Part shown: positions 41,452 to 51,226 of the stretch, one piece after another
Position numbering within the stretch: the stretch's first letter is position 1
Layout of the letters: each line of letters opens with the position of its first letter
From: Avibacterium sp. 21-586
GTDB taxonomy: Bacteria; Pseudomonadota; Gammaproteobacteria; Enterobacterales; Pasteurellaceae
Length of the DNA stretch: 64,000 nucleotides
Reading direction: 5' to 3'
NCBI RefSeq assembly: GCF_026226775.1
Contig: NZ_JAKKOD010000001.1
Span: 1,234,501-1,298,500, forward strand
Notes under the pieces: model-generated
Databases searched by the model: none
The model's input: only the letters and a program-made list of their open reading frames with translations
What the model was told of the DNA's origin: nothing
Position numbers and translations under genes: made by a program

Positions 41452-41480
41452 TTGACAGCATTCATTCTGCTAATTATTAT
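41452..41480 (+). promoter_or_regulatory. Sigma-70 promoter of tRNA-Ala
   Basis: A consensus TTGACA (41452-41457) and a TATTAT (41475-41480) are 17 bp apart, ending 15 bp before tRNA-Ala. Confidence 0.85.
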
Positions 41481-41495
41481 AAACGACACATCTAC

Positions 41496-41571
<76 letters not shown>

Positions 41572-41616
41572 AATTACTAATTCATAGTAGTTCAGACTAA
41601 TTGAAAAAAGTTTAAG

Positions 41617-41641
41617 AAGCCTTGTAAATCAAGGCTTTTTG
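41617..41641 (+). terminator. Terminator of tRNA-Ala
   Basis: AAGCCTTG and CAAGGCTT arms are followed by a T run. The remaining ~250 bp to yhhQ show no gene that can be supported. Confidence 0.85.
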
Positions 41642-41895
41642 TCTCTTATGGCCTATTAACATTTATTTTTCTCTGATTAATTAGTGATTTTAGTTGTTGA
41701 TTATTCGTGACACAAAATGGCTAGAATGATTACTTCTGAAATGCTTAAATTGCTCATCTCTAACATAAGATAGCTGTAGTAACAGTGTGCAGTGTGTATA
41801 AAAACATTATTAGGTGCAATTTTCCCTTTAATAACAGGGAGTTGCTGGCAAGAAGAATCAATCTAGTCCATTATATGTCAAATCGAATATTTTCT

Positions 41896-42609
41896 CTAAT
41901 ATGAGCTAACAGTGATATTTTTTTGCGAGATTCTTTGTAATGTACGTAAAATTATATTTAATGCTACTCCATAGGCAGGCACGAAAAGGACGATACCAAC
42001 AAACAGTTTAAATAGATAGTCTACAAAGCCAAGCTCAAACCAATTTTCAGCCATAAATGGATCTGAGCTAGCATAAAATGCTACGGAGAAAAAGAGGAAA
42101 GTGTCTGCCATTGAGCCGAAAACCATTGAACTTGTTGGTGCAATCCACCAAGTTTTCAGTTGGCGTAATCGATTGAATACTAAGACATCTAACAATTGAC
42201 CAAAAGCATAGGCTACAAAGCTTGCGATTGCAATACGAAAAACAAAACTATTGAATGTAAGCAGGGCATCAAGGCCTTGATATTGACTATCTGAAAATAG
42301 CGTAGAGACCACATAACTAATAATGAGTGCAGGGAACATTACGACAAAAATAATCCAACGAGCCTCTTTGGCGCCAAAAATGCGTACAGTAAGATCGGTG
42401 GCCAGAAAAATAAAAGGAAAGGATAGTGTTCCCAAAGTGCTGTGAAAAGAAAAGTCCGTAGTACCAAATACATTCAGTGGCAAGTGAATTTCAAAGGGTA
42501 TCTGCACCAAATAATTACTGGCAGTGATAATCAAAATGTGGAAAAAGCTCAAAATAATTAAGGCGTTTTTTTTCTGTTGCTCACTAAAGAGCGGTAAGTT
42601 TGTTTTCAT
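41896..42609 (-). CDS. yhhQ: Queuosine precursor transporter YhhQ
   Basis: YhhQ is an inner-membrane importer of queuosine precursors (preQ0/preQ1) used to modify tRNA wobble bases. The 237-residue protein has about six to seven membrane segments and the family pattern PFIFLATDLTVRIFG (about 65-79) and SFVAYAFGQLLDVLVF (about 133-148). A preQ1-I-type riboswitch immediately upstream independently supports the function. It is the only gene of this unit. Confidence 0.92.
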   Translation of the reverse strand: MKTNLPLFSEQQKKNALIILSFFHILIITASNYLVQIPFEIHLPLNVFGTTDFSFHSTLGTLSFPFIFLATDLTVRIFGAKEARWIIFVVMFPALIISYVVSTLFSDSQYQGLDALLTFNSFVFRIAIASFVAYAFGQLLDVLVFNRLRQLKTWWIAPTSSMVFGSMADTFLFFSVAFYASSDPFMAENWFELGFVDYLFKLFVGIVLFVPAYGVALNIILRTLQRISQKNITVSSY

Positions 42610-42616
42610 TTGTGTA

Positions 42617-42653
42617 CCTTTTTGTTAAATCTATTGGGGTGAGGGAACCCAAG
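42617..42653 (-). promoter_or_regulatory. preQ1-I-type riboswitch controlling yhhQ
   Basis: Read on the minus strand: a stem TTGGG/CCCAA encloses TTCCCTCAC, followed by an A-rich tail ending AACAAAAAGG, whose AGG is the ribosome site 7 nt before the yhhQ ATG. This is the compact preQ1 class I layout (stem, TTC ligand loop, A-rich tail). The loop CCT can pair with the AGG, so ligand would hide the ribosome site and shut off translation. Gene context fits. Identified by eye. Confidence 0.82.
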
Positions 42654-42781
42654 TTAATGGAATGGATTGCTCCGCTAAAATTAGAGATGCGAAATAATAC
42701 GGATTTTTAGCAAGAATTCAAGCGATAGAGCAAAAAAGTGCAGGGAAAAATTAAGGCGGTTTTTACACCGCCTTAATGTGA

Positions 42782-43012
42782 TTATTGGTTGTTTTGAACG
42801 TAGTCAATTGCTGATTGAACAGTCGTGATTTTTTCTGCTTCTTCATCAGGAATTTCGATATCGAATTCTTCTTCTAAAGCCATCACTAATTCAACAGTGT
42901 CTAAAGAGTCTGCACCTAAATCTTCAACGAAAGAAGCTTCTGGTTTAACGTCTTCTTCTTTAACACCTAATTGTTCAACAATGATTTTTTTTACGCGTTC
43001 TTCAATGCTCAT
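42782..43012 (-). CDS. acpP: Acyl carrier protein
   Basis: AcpP carries growing fatty acyl chains on a phosphopantetheine arm. The 76-residue acidic protein has the attachment serine Ser36 in [11 protein letters not shown]. It ends the fatty-acid cluster, 310 bp after fabG. That gap contains no gene; it shows a weak inverted repeat (TTACGTT/AACGTAA, about 43140-43174) and nothing else clear. Confidence 0.98.
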   Translation of the reverse strand: MSIEERVKKIIVEQLGVKEEDVKPEASFVEDLGADSLDTVELVMALEEEFDIEIPDEEAEKITTVQSAIDYVQNNQ

Positions 43013-43322
43013 TTGCTTTTCCTATTATAGTTAGCCATAAAATAATGGTTTTATAGTGTATGTATTTTTAGCTAAGTTGCAACCTATTTTTGCAAGGTCA
43101 AACCACAAATCAGCGGTAAAAATACATTCGCTAAAAATAAGTTACGTTACTTTGCTAACGCAACAGCCAACGTAAACAATTTACATCGCTAGGGGCGATT
43201 TTAGCATTAAGCCCCCCGCTTGGCTATGCTTTCGTGCAAGAAATTGTTTTAAATCAAAGATTAAACAGAAAATCTTTCCTGTCTTGGAATAAATTTTCCT
43301 TTTAAATCTTAGTGTTATGGCA

Positions 43323-44051
43323 TTACGCCATATACATTCCACCATTAACGTGTAAGGTAGAACCGGTGATATAACCTGCATCATCAGAGGCTAAAAATGC
43401 CACCGCTTTGGCAATATCTTTTGGTTCGCCTAAACGTCCAGCAGGCACGTTAGCCAAGGTTGCCGCTTTTTGTTCTTCCGTTAATGCATCTGTCATATCT
43501 GTTGCAATAAAGCCAGGAGCAATCACGTTTACGGTGATTCCACGCGAAGCCACTTCTTTGGCAAGGGCTTTGCTGAAACCAATTAAACCTGCTTTTGCCG
43601 CACAATAGTTCGCTTGTCCTGGGTTACCCATTGAGCCAACCACCGAACCAATGGTGATAATGCGCCCAAAACGTTTTTTCATCATTGAACGTAACATTGC
43701 TTTGGAAAGATGGAATACCGATGTGAGATTGGTTTGTAAAATATCAAACCATTCTTCATCTTTCATTCGCATTAATAGGTTATCACGGGTGATTCCTGCA
43801 TTATTGACAAGAATATCAATATCGCCGAAATCAGCTTTGATTTGTGCAAGCACAGCATCAATAGATTGTGCGTCCGCAACATTTAACACAAGGCCTTTAC
43901 CTTTTTCTCCTAAGTAAGCTGAAATGCTTTCAGCCCCTTTTTCAGATGTAGCTGTGCCGATCACAAATGCGCCTTTTGCACTTAATTCTTCTGCAATCGC
44001 GCGTCCAATTCCACGGGTTGCTCCTGTTACTAACGCAATTTTACCTTGCAT
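43323..44051 (-). CDS. fabG: 3-oxoacyl-ACP reductase FabG
   Basis: FabG reduces 3-oxoacyl-ACP with NADPH in each elongation cycle. The 242-residue short-chain dehydrogenase has the cofactor loop TGATRGIG (about 9-16), NNAGITRDN (about 86-94), catalytic Ser near GSVVGSMG and the YCAAK active site (Tyr150 region). The ATG follows GAGAAC 23 bp after fabD. It lies in the plsX-fabH-fabD-fabG-acpP cluster. Confidence 0.98.
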   Translation of the reverse strand: MQGKIALVTGATRGIGRAIAEELSAKGAFVIGTATSEKGAESISAYLGEKGKGLVLNVADAQSIDAVLAQIKADFGDIDILVNNAGITRDNLLMRMKDEEWFDILQTNLTSVFHLSKAMLRSMMKKRFGRIITIGSVVGSMGNPGQANYCAAKAGLIGFSKALAKEVASRGITVNVIAPGFIATDMTDALTEEQKAATLANVPAGRLGEPKDIAKAVAFLASDDAGYITGSTLHVNGGMYMA

Positions 44052-44074
44052 AATTGTTCTCCTAATTGTCTTTT

Positions 44075-45019
44075 TTAGGCTTCGGTTAATACCGCGTGCG
44101 CTTTTTCTAGCGATGCTACATCATTGACGGCAACGGCGGTTAATTCTTTCACAATACGGCTTGTTAAACCGGTAAGCACTTTATTTGGGCCAATTTCTAC
44201 TAACACTTCAATACCATTTTGTGCCATTTTTTCTACGGTTTCAGTCCAACGTACAGGGCTGTATAGCTGACGAATAAGTGCGGTGCGAATTTCTTCACTT
44301 TTTTCTTCTGTTTTCACATCAACATTATTGATCACCGCAACTTCAGGGGCTTTAATGGTAATGCTTTCTAAAGATACGGCAAGTTGATCCGCCGCTGGTT
44401 TCATTAAGGTACAGTGAGAAGGTACGCTCACTGCTAAAGGTAAGGCACGTTTTGCACCTGCTTCTTTACAGGCTGCTGCAGCACGTTCTACGGCGGCTTT
44501 TGCGCCTGCAATCACCACTTGTCCTGGGGAGTTAAAATTCACCGCGGAAACCACTTCACCTTGTTCGGCGTCTTTACAAGCGTTGATGATTGACTCGTTA
44601 TCTAAACCAATAATGGCATACATTGCACCAGTGCCTTCTGGCACTGCTTGTTGCATTAATTTTCCGCGTAATTCCACTAATTTAATGGCATCTTGGAAAT
44701 CAATGACACCTGCACAAACTAGCGCAGAATATTCTCCAAGGCTATGGCCTGCCATTACGCTTGGTTTTAAATCTGGATATTGTTGTTGCCAAACACGATA
44801 AATTGCCACGGAAGCGGCTAAAAGTGCGGGCTGAGTTTGCCAAGTTTTGTTTAATTCTTCCGCTGGGCCTTGTTGTACGAGTTGCCATAAATCATAGCCA
44901 AGCACTTCAGAGGCTTGCTTAAAGGTTTGTTCTACAACGGGAAATTGATTAGCTAAATCCGCTAACATTCCCACTACTTGAGATCCTTGTCCTGGGAAAA
45001 CCATTGCAAATTTTTTCAT
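44075..45019 (-). CDS. fabD: Malonyl-CoA:ACP transacylase FabD
   Basis: FabD transfers malonyl groups from CoA to ACP. The 314-residue protein has the N-terminal FPGQGSQVVGM motif (about 9-19), the catalytic serine in GHSLGEYSAL (about 91-100, Ser93) and a catalytic histidine in SVPSHCTLM (about 197-205). It lies 47 bp after fabH and 23 bp before fabG. Confidence 0.98.
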   Translation of the reverse strand: MKKFAMVFPGQGSQVVGMLADLANQFPVVEQTFKQASEVLGYDLWQLVQQGPAEELNKTWQTQPALLAASVAIYRVWQQQYPDLKPSVMAGHSLGEYSALVCAGVIDFQDAIKLVELRGKLMQQAVPEGTGAMYAIIGLDNESIINACKDAEQGEVVSAVNFNSPGQVVIAGAKAAVERAAAACKEAGAKRALPLAVSVPSHCTLMKPAADQLAVSLESITIKAPEVAVINNVDVKTEEKSEEIRTALIRQLYSPVRWTETVEKMAQNGIEVLVEIGPNKVLTGLTSRIVKELTAVAVNDVASLEKAHAVLTEA

Positions 45020-45066
45020 TCTTATATCCTATTTTCGATTTTGAGTTGCTATTTTAGCAGATAAAT

Positions 45067-46017
45067 TTAAAAACGAACTAAGGCTGCGCCCCAAGTCCAA
45101 CCACCGCCAAAGGCTTCTAATAAGAGTAATTGACCACGCTGAATACGCCCATCACGCACTGCTTCATCAAGAGCAGTTGGCACGGTGGCAGCACTGGTGT
45201 TACCGTAGCGATCAAGGGTAATCACTACTTGCGATATATCCATTTCTAGTTTTTTCGCGGTGGCACTGATAATGCGTAAGTTCGCTTGATGTGGCACTAA
45301 CCAGTCAATATCTTTTTTATCTAACTTATTGAAAGCAAGGGTTTCTTCCACCACGTTTGATAATTGGCTCACCGCCAATTTGAAAGTGGCATTGCCTTGC
45401 ATTGAGATATAACCAGAATGCGCATCGTTAGGTTCAGCCTGTGGTAACACGAGCATATTCTCGGTATCAGGCGAAGCGTGTAAGTGGGTGGAAATAATGC
45501 CTGTATTTTCATCGGCTTCTAAAATTACCGCACCTGCACCATCACCAAATAACACCACGGTGCTGCGATCGCTTTCATCAAGATGATGTGAGTTTAAATC
45601 CGCACCGATTACCAAGGCTTTTTTCACTTGCCCGTTACGCACGAATTGATCCGCTACTGAAAGGGCATACACAAAACCAGTACAAGCAGCGGCAACATCA
45701 AAGGCAATGGCGTCTTTAATGCCAAGAATACCTTGAATTTGACAAGCTGCACTTGGGTAAGAGTGTGAGTTCGTGGTTGTGCCAACCACAATGAGATCGA
45801 TTTCTTGTGGATCAATATTGGCCATAGCTAAGGCATTTTGTGCTGCCGCTGCGCTCATTGTTGCAACGGTTTCATCCTCACCTGCAATACGGCGTTCTTT
45901 AATGCCTGAGCGCGTGGTGATCCACTCATCGGAGGTATCCACCATTTTTTCTAAATCGGCATTTGTTCTTACTTGTTCTGGCACATAGCTACCAGTGGCT
46001 AAAATTCTACTATACAT
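45067..46017 (-). CDS. fabH: Beta-ketoacyl-ACP synthase III FabH
   Basis: FabH starts fatty-acid synthesis by condensing acetyl-CoA with malonyl-ACP. The 316-residue enzyme has the active-site cysteine in [10 protein letters not shown] (about residue 112) plus the histidine in VPHQANLRI and the asparagine in [10 protein letters not shown], completing the Cys-His-Asn triad. It follows plsX by 30 bp. Confidence 0.98.
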   Translation of the reverse strand: MYSRILATGSYVPEQVRTNADLEKMVDTSDEWITTRSGIKERRIAGEDETVATMSAAAAQNALAMANIDPQEIDLIVVGTTTNSHSYPSAACQIQGILGIKDAIAFDVAAACTGFVYALSVADQFVRNGQVKKALVIGADLNSHHLDESDRSTVVLFGDGAGAVILEADENTGIISTHLHASPDTENMLVLPQAEPNDAHSGYISMQGNATFKLAVSQLSNVVEETLAFNKLDKKDIDWLVPHQANLRIISATAKKLEMDISQVVITLDRYGNTSAATVPTALDEAVRDGRIQRGQLLLLEAFGGGWTWGAALVRF

Positions 46018-46047
46018 AACAATTTCTAATGATTAATGAATTGAAAG

Positions 46048-47082
46048 CTAATATCTTTGCAAGCCAGCTAAAATCTTTTCAGGGATTTTTTGTCTTGCTT
46101 GCTGTGCCGCATCAGCAATGGCGTAAGCAAAGCCATCAATGTTAGCACTGCCGTGGCTTTTGACTACCACAGCGGTTAAACCAATTAATGACGCGCCGTT
46201 ATATTGGTCTGGATTAATTTGTTTTAAGCGTTGATAGCTCCCTTTCAACAAGAAAGTTCGCACAAACCAGCGAAAAATTGGTTTTAAAATATGATTTGTT
46301 TTATTCAATGTTGGGCTGCCTTTGAATAAAGAAATCACATTCTTTGCTGCGCCCTCTAAGGTTTTTAATGCTACATTGCCCACAAAGCCGTCATTGACAA
46401 TCACATCAGCTTTGCCATTGAGCAATAAATCTCCCTCAATAAAACCAATGTAATTTAAGGTTGGATTTTGCTTCAATAATTCCGCTGCATCACGAATAGA
46501 TTTATAACCTTTAATTTCTTCAATGCCAATATTTAGCAACGCAATACGCGGAAAAACCAGATCTAAACAGTTCTCGGCAAAAATTGATCCCATTAATGCA
46601 AATTGATAGAGATTTTCTGCACTACATTCAATATTTGCACCAAGATCAAGCATTACGGCGCGATCGCCATTCATTGTGGGGATCACAGAAATTAACGCAG
46701 GACGCTCAATCCCTTTCAGCGGTTGTAATAAAATTTTGGCTAAGCCCATTAATGCAGCCGTATTGCCTGCACTCACGCACGCCTGCGCCTCACCTTTTTG
46801 CACGGACTCAATGGCTAAACGCATTGATGTACCTTTGCTATGGCGTAGGGCATAAGATAAACCTTGGGTGTTTTCAATAATTCTGCTGCAATGGCAAACC
46901 TTGATGCGATCTTGCAACGTAGTCGGGGTATTTTCTAATAAAGGGAGAATTTTTTGGCTATCACCAAATAATAAAAGAGAAAGCATCGGATCTTGTTCCA
47001 ACGCTTTTATGGATGCTGGGATAGTAACACGGGGACCAATGTCCCCGCCCATCACATCTAACGCAAGGGTTAGACGGCTCAA
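46048..47082 (-). CDS. plsX: Phosphate acyltransferase PlsX
   Basis: PlsX converts acyl-ACP to acyl phosphate at the start of phospholipid synthesis. The 344-residue protein begins MSRLTLALDVMGGDIGP, the usual glycine-rich N-terminus, and has the SAGNTAALMGLA (about 103-114) and VNDGFVGNVALKT (about 224-236) motifs. It lies 25 bp after rpmF in a unit read rightward to leftward: yceD-rpmF-plsX-fabH. Confidence 0.97.
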   Translation of the reverse strand: MSRLTLALDVMGGDIGPRVTIPASIKALEQDPMLSLLLFGDSQKILPLLENTPTTLQDRIKVCHCSRIIENTQGLSYALRHSKGTSMRLAIESVQKGEAQACVSAGNTAALMGLAKILLQPLKGIERPALISVIPTMNGDRAVMLDLGANIECSAENLYQFALMGSIFAENCLDLVFPRIALLNIGIEEIKGYKSIRDAAELLKQNPTLNYIGFIEGDLLLNGKADVIVNDGFVGNVALKTLEGAAKNVISLFKGSPTLNKTNHILKPIFRWFVRTFLLKGSYQRLKQINPDQYNGASLIGLTAVVVKSHGSANIDGFAYAIADAAQQARQKIPEKILAGLQRY

Positions 47083-47107
47083 GTGAATACCTTATACAAA
47101 AAAGGAA

Positions 47108-47278
47108 TTACTTGTTGATCACTTTACGACCGCGGTAGTAACCGTCAGCAGTAACGTGGTGACGTAAATGGGTTTCGCCAGTTGCTTTATCTACTGATAC
47201 TGCTGCAGTAGTTAAGGCATCGTGTGAACGACGCATATCACGACGTGAACGAGATTTTTTATTTTGTTGAACAGCCAT
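47108..47278 (-). CDS. rpmF: 50S ribosomal protein L32
   Basis: A 56-residue ribosomal protein of the large subunit, starting [20 protein letters not shown] and ending GRKVINK. The ATG at 47276-47278 follows AGGAG. It lies between yceD and plsX, the conserved arrangement that couples ribosome and lipid synthesis genes. Confidence 0.98.
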   Translation of the reverse strand: MAVQQNKKSRSRRDMRRSHDALTTAAVSVDKATGETHLRHHVTADGYYRGRKVINK

Positions 47279-47295
47279 TGGCTATACTCCTAAAT

Positions 47296-47820
47296 TTACT
47301 TTTGCTTTAAACTAGCTAATACAGCGAACGGGTTCGGTTTTTTTGCCAATTCTTCGGGCAATTCGCCAAAAACCTGTTCAGCCACGGACACTTCACAGTG
47401 TTCAGATGAATGCATCGGCACAATCGGCAGACATAACATCAATTCATCTTCAATTGTTGCCAGTAAATCTATTTCCCCAAACTCATTAAGTTCAATAGGT
47501 TCATAAATCTCTGGTAACGCATCGGCTTGATCCAAATTAGAAACAGGGCTATATGCAAACTCGGCTTCCAAGATTTGGTCAAAAGGTTCACCGCAGCGCT
47601 GACAAGTGAGTTCCACTTCAACCTGAGCTTTGCCTTTCATTACCACTAATTTTTGTGGATCAATGAAAAATGATAATGTTACCTGTGCATCGCTGAGCAC
47701 TTTATTTACTGATTCAGCTAGGCGACCAAGTTGGTTGATTGCATAATAGCCATCATAATCCAATCTACGCTGCGCATCCTTTACTGGATCAGTTGTAAGG
47801 GGTAGTTTTACCTTTTGCAT
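47296..47820 (-). CDS. yceD: YceD, 23S rRNA accumulation protein (DUF177)
   Basis: A 174-residue protein of the DUF177 family, in E. coli needed for normal 23S rRNA accumulation. The zinc-like cysteines CQRCGEPF (about residues 75-82) and the C-terminal LPIVPMH...HCEV pattern match. It precedes rpmF by 17 bp and opens the fatty-acid operon. Confidence 0.92.
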   Translation of the reverse strand: MQKVKLPLTTDPVKDAQRRLDYDGYYAINQLGRLAESVNKVLSDAQVTLSFFIDPQKLVVMKGKAQVEVELTCQRCGEPFDQILEAEFAYSPVSNLDQADALPEIYEPIELNEFGEIDLLATIEDELMLCLPIVPMHSSEHCEVSVAEQVFGELPEELAKKPNPFAVLASLKQK

Positions 47821-47903
47821 AGGGCGTGCATATTACCTTTTGATGTTCAATTAGTCAAAGGAAATTATGATTTTTTATGCGAAAAGTGCGAATTTCCTTT
47901 TTC

Positions 47904-48551
47904 TTAAATTTGATCTTGTTTTTCTAAACGGAAAAATTCCGCTTGGGGAAAATGTTGGTGCAAATAATTTTCTAAATAACGTGCCGTTTCATCATTGATG
48001 GTTTCATCACCTAATGGATAGCGATTATAAATTAATCCTTTTAATTCAATATGATACTGCTTGCAGGCTAACAAACTGAGTAAAGTATGATTAATGCTGC
48101 CCAGTTTTCCTGACGTTACTAAAATCACAGGATACTCTTGCATGGCTACATAATCTAAGGTGGTGTGCTGTTCATCATAAGGTACGCACAAGCCACCTGC
48201 ACCTTCCAATAGCACATAATCATAACGCGCAGCCAGCTCATCCGTTGCTTGGCGGATAAGTGCGGTGCAAATTTCACGATTTTCTAGGCGAGCAGCGAGA
48301 TGCGGCGAACAAGGGTAAGAAAATAAATAAGGGCAGGTTAACCCTTCTTGATCTTCGGGTAATAGGTCAATGCCTTGCAATTTGCGGTGTTGTAGAATGT
48401 CTTCAGAAATTTCTTCACAGCCTGTTTGGATCATTTTTTGCGTGATCACCGAAAAACCTTGTTCGGCGAGTTTTTTCGCATACCAGCCTGTCGCAATGGT
48501 TTTTCCTACATCGGTATCAATCCCTGAGATAAATAACACTTGTCCTGCCAT
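47904..48551 (-). CDS. bioD: ATP-dependent dethiobiotin synthetase BioD
   Basis: BioD closes the ureido ring to form dethiobiotin, using ATP and CO2. The 215-residue protein has the P-loop GIDTDVGKTIATGW (about 10-23) and the LLEGAGGLCVPY catalytic segment (about 113-124). It is last in the biotin operon, 46 bp after bioC. Confidence 0.95.
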   Translation of the reverse strand: MAGQVLFISGIDTDVGKTIATGWYAKKLAEQGFSVITQKMIQTGCEEISEDILQHRKLQGIDLLPEDQEGLTCPYLFSYPCSPHLAARLENREICTALIRQATDELAARYDYVLLEGAGGLCVPYDEQHTTLDYVAMQEYPVILVTSGKLGSINHTLLSLLACKQYHIELKGLIYNRYPLGDETINDETARYLENYLHQHFPQAEFFRLEKQDQI

Positions 48552-48597
48552 TTTGCTTTCTCCTTAATTGTTCCAATATTATTTTTACTTCACTTAA

Positions 48598-49362
48598 TTA
48601 TTGGGGTAATTTCTGTGCCAAAATAAAAAGTGGCTGATAATTCAACCGCACTTGTTCTTGCGTATTTTCATATTGTGCTTTGTAATCTGCAATAAATTGT
48701 TTTAATCGTCCCTTTGTCCAACAGCCTTGACCTGTGGCAGTGACCCCAGTGGCTTTGAGATGTTGCAACACCGCCAACGGATTAGAAAAATACAGCGGCA
48801 TTGATTGCTCAAATAAGGCTTTAATCTCAAATCTTTCACTCAGCCATTGTTGCCATTGATCCAAATCAGGATAATCCAAGCCAATTCCCGTTAACGCACG
48901 GATTTCTGCTAAATTTTGTGGGGCAAAGGTGCTGATCAATAAGATGCCTTTTTCACGCAATAAATCTGCACATTTATTGACGAAACCGTGCGGATTAGCA
49001 AACCACTGCACCGCAGAAGCGGAAGCGATGAGATCATAATGCGCAGGAAACGGATAGCTTTCCCCATCGCCTTGATAAAAAATAATATTCTCTTGTGGAA
49101 ATAAGGCATTAAGTTGGCTTTTCACATCGCATAAATCGTTAAATGCCCAAGATTCCACCTGTAAATGTTGCGCCAAAAGTTGGCTAAAATGCCCCGTGCC
49201 ACAACCAATTTCCAGCACTTGTGAAAAAGCCGTTCTGCCCGTTTGCAATAACAGCTGTAACAGTTGCTGATTAATTTGCTGCTGTGCTTGTGCTTGGCTG
49301 TCGTAGCTCTGTAAAGCTTGGCTAAAGCATTGCGCAACGCGAGATTTATCTACCGCCTTCAT
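48598..49362 (-). CDS. bioC: Malonyl-ACP O-methyltransferase BioC
   Basis: BioC methylates malonyl-ACP so that the Fab system can elongate it to a pimelate precursor. The 254-residue methyltransferase has the SAM motif LEIGCGTGHFSQLL (about 47-60). Its ATG at the 49362 end meets the bioG stop. It belongs to the bioA-F-G-C-D operon. Confidence 0.95.
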   Translation of the reverse strand: MKAVDKSRVAQCFSQALQSYDSQAQAQQQINQQLLQLLLQTGRTAFSQVLEIGCGTGHFSQLLAQHLQVESWAFNDLCDVKSQLNALFPQENIIFYQGDGESYPFPAHYDLIASASAVQWFANPHGFVNKCADLLREKGILLISTFAPQNLAEIRALTGIGLDYPDLDQWQQWLSERFEIKALFEQSMPLYFSNPLAVLQHLKATGVTATGQGCWTKGRLKQFIADYKAQYENTQEQVRLNYQPLFILAQKLPQ

Positions 49363-50051
49363 TAAAATAACTCAGCCCACGTGCGAAATTGCGCAAAAGG
49401 ATAGTGCGCTAATGGCAGTGTCTGCAAGACAAATTCTGTGCAATTTTGCACCGCACTTTGCTTTTGCTCAGTTGCATAAGTTTGCCAAAAGTTAAGCTGA
49501 TTTTGGCTAGGGAAAATGCGATCTTTCTCCCCAATAATGGCTTTTGTCCAGTTCAGCGATTTCCCATTATCTTGCTGAATAGATTGATAAAGTTCGCTTA
49601 ATTCTGACCGCACTTGCTGCCAATCACGTTGCCCTGCTAATTGGTTATATTGCTCGAACGTGGCGCTATCGCCGCACATTCTACGCTGAAATTTGGCTAA
49701 ATTGCGTTCATCTAGCTGTTCTAGCGTGCCGATAAATACCGCTTGTGGAATGCCCATCTCATCATCACAAGGTTTGCCAGTGCCGTTAATGGCAGTCGCA
49801 CTAACAAGAGGCATTTGCCCGATGACCTGATTTGCCACCCACACGCCCATTGACCAAGCTACCACACGGATCTGTGAATAAGCGGAAAGATCGACATTCA
49901 ATGCCAGATCTTGATAGTCATAGCACAGCAATAAATCGGTATTTTCTGGTAATGCTAAGTGAGAAACCACACTGGCTGGCGTTCCCCAGCCTGCAAAGTA
50001 AATGATTAAATTTGGATTATTATCTGCGCTTTTGATTAATTCTATTTGCAT
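49362..50051 (-). CDS. bioG: Pimeloyl-ACP methyl ester esterase BioG
   Basis: BioG frees pimeloyl-ACP from its methyl ester, ending the BioC-started pathway; it replaces the BioH of E. coli. The 229-residue alpha/beta hydrolase has the nucleophile in WSMGVW (about residue 68) and a histidine in LAHYPF near the C-terminus. Its start overlaps bioF by 10 nt and its stop touches bioC. The BioG rather than BioH form is typical of Haemophilus-type operons. Confidence 0.92.
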   Translation of the reverse strand: MQIELIKSADNNPNLIIYFAGWGTPASVVSHLALPENTDLLLCYDYQDLALNVDLSAYSQIRVVAWSMGVWVANQVIGQMPLVSATAINGTGKPCDDEMGIPQAVFIGTLEQLDERNLAKFQRRMCGDSATFEQYNQLAGQRDWQQVRSELSELYQSIQQDNGKSLNWTKAIIGEKDRIFPSQNQLNFWQTYATEQKQSAVQNCTEFVLQTLPLAHYPFAQFRTWAELF

Positions 50052-51226
50052 TGTTGTTGCTCAAATTCCATTAAGGTTGTGAGAAAAGTGTCCACTTCTT
50101 GCTCTGTCATATCTGTTGTTAAAGAAATGCGAATGCGTGATGTGCCTTTCGGTACAGTAGGCGGACGGATTGGCAAGCAATAATAGCCTTGTTGTTGCAA
50201 GGCAAGCGCCGTTGCCACGGTTTTTTGATTATCGCCGATAATATAAGGAATAATACCGCTTTCACTCAAAATAGATTGCATTAAATTCTCGCGAAAAAAG
50301 CACCGCACTTTTTTGCTTAGCTGATGTAAATGTTGGCGGCGTGCAGCAAGGTGCGGGAGTTTTTCAAAGAGAAATGCTGTCCACGTCACACACAATGGCG
50401 GTAGTGCGGTAGAAAAAATCAGCGGTCGCATTTTATTAATCAAATAATCTTTAATGAGCTGATCGCACACCACATAAGCGCCCATTGATGCCAAAGCTTT
50501 GCCAAAGGTGCCAACCAGAAAATCAATGTCTTGCAGGCAACCTTGTTGTTCGGCAATGCCTAGCCCCGTTTCCCCATAAGCACCGATGGCGTGGGCTTCG
50601 TCCACATAAAGCAACACATTACCAAAGCGTTGTTTCAGCGCCACTAATTGCGGCAAATCCACCACATCGCCGTCCATACTAAATAGGCTTTCGGTTACGA
50701 TGATCATTCGTTGGTACTGGTTCTGGTGTTTGCTGAGTAGGGTTTCTAAATGATTGAGATCATTATGCCGATAGCGCACGAAATCCGCTTCGCTCAAACG
50801 AATGCCATCAATGATACTGGCGTGAACCAGTTTATCCGCCACAATCAGCGTTTTTTTATTTGCCACTGCAGGCAAAATGCCAATGTTGGCGTGGTAGCCA
50901 CTATTAAATAATAAGCAGGCTTCGCGTCTAAAACGTTGTGCCATAAGGCTTTCTAATTGTTCATAAATGGCGAAGGATCCCGTTAATAATCGGGAGGACG
51001 ATGAGGTAAAGTGCGGTAATTTTTCACCGTATTTTTGCAAAAACTCCGTTTTTAATTTGTCGTCATTGGCGAGGCCTAAATAATCATTAGACGACATATT
51101 AAGCATTAGTCGCCCATTTTTTTCGATCATTTTTCCTTGATGATCTAACTGTGGGAACTGACGAAACTGCCCTTGGGCTTTAAGTTCTGCCAGTGTTTGT
51201 GTAAAATCAGCCAAATGATTATTCAT
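50042..51226 (-). CDS. bioF: 8-amino-7-oxononanoate synthase BioF
   Basis: BioF condenses pimeloyl-ACP (or CoA) with alanine in biotin synthesis. The 394-residue PLP enzyme has the cofactor lysine in [15 protein letters not shown] (about residue 243) and [14 protein letters not shown] (about 213-226). It overlaps bioA by 8 nt and bioG by 10 nt, so the operon is tightly packed. Confidence 0.95.
   Translation of the reverse strand: MNNHLADFTQTLAELKAQGQFRQFPQLDHQGKMIEKNGRLMLNMSSNDYLGLANDDKLKTEFLQKYGEKLPHFTSSSSRLLTGSFAIYEQLESLMAQRFRREACLLFNSGYHANIGILPAVANKKTLIVADKLVHASIIDGIRLSEADFVRYRHNDLNHLETLLSKHQNQYQRMIIVTESLFSMDGDVVDLPQLVALKQRFGNVLLYVDEAHAIGAYGETGLGIAEQQGCLQDIDFLVGTFGKALASMGAYVVCDQLIKDYLINKMRPLIFSTALPPLCVTWTAFLFEKLPHLAARRQHLHQLSKKVRCFFRENLMQSILSESGIIPYIIGDNQKTVATALALQQQGYYCLPIRPPTVPKGTSRIRISLTTDMTEQEVDTFLTTLMEFEQQQCK

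Noticed and set aside
41642-41895. Short frame MARMITSEMLKLL after tRNA-Ala
   Set aside because: Only about 18 codons, no ribosome site, no integrase-like or other recognised features.
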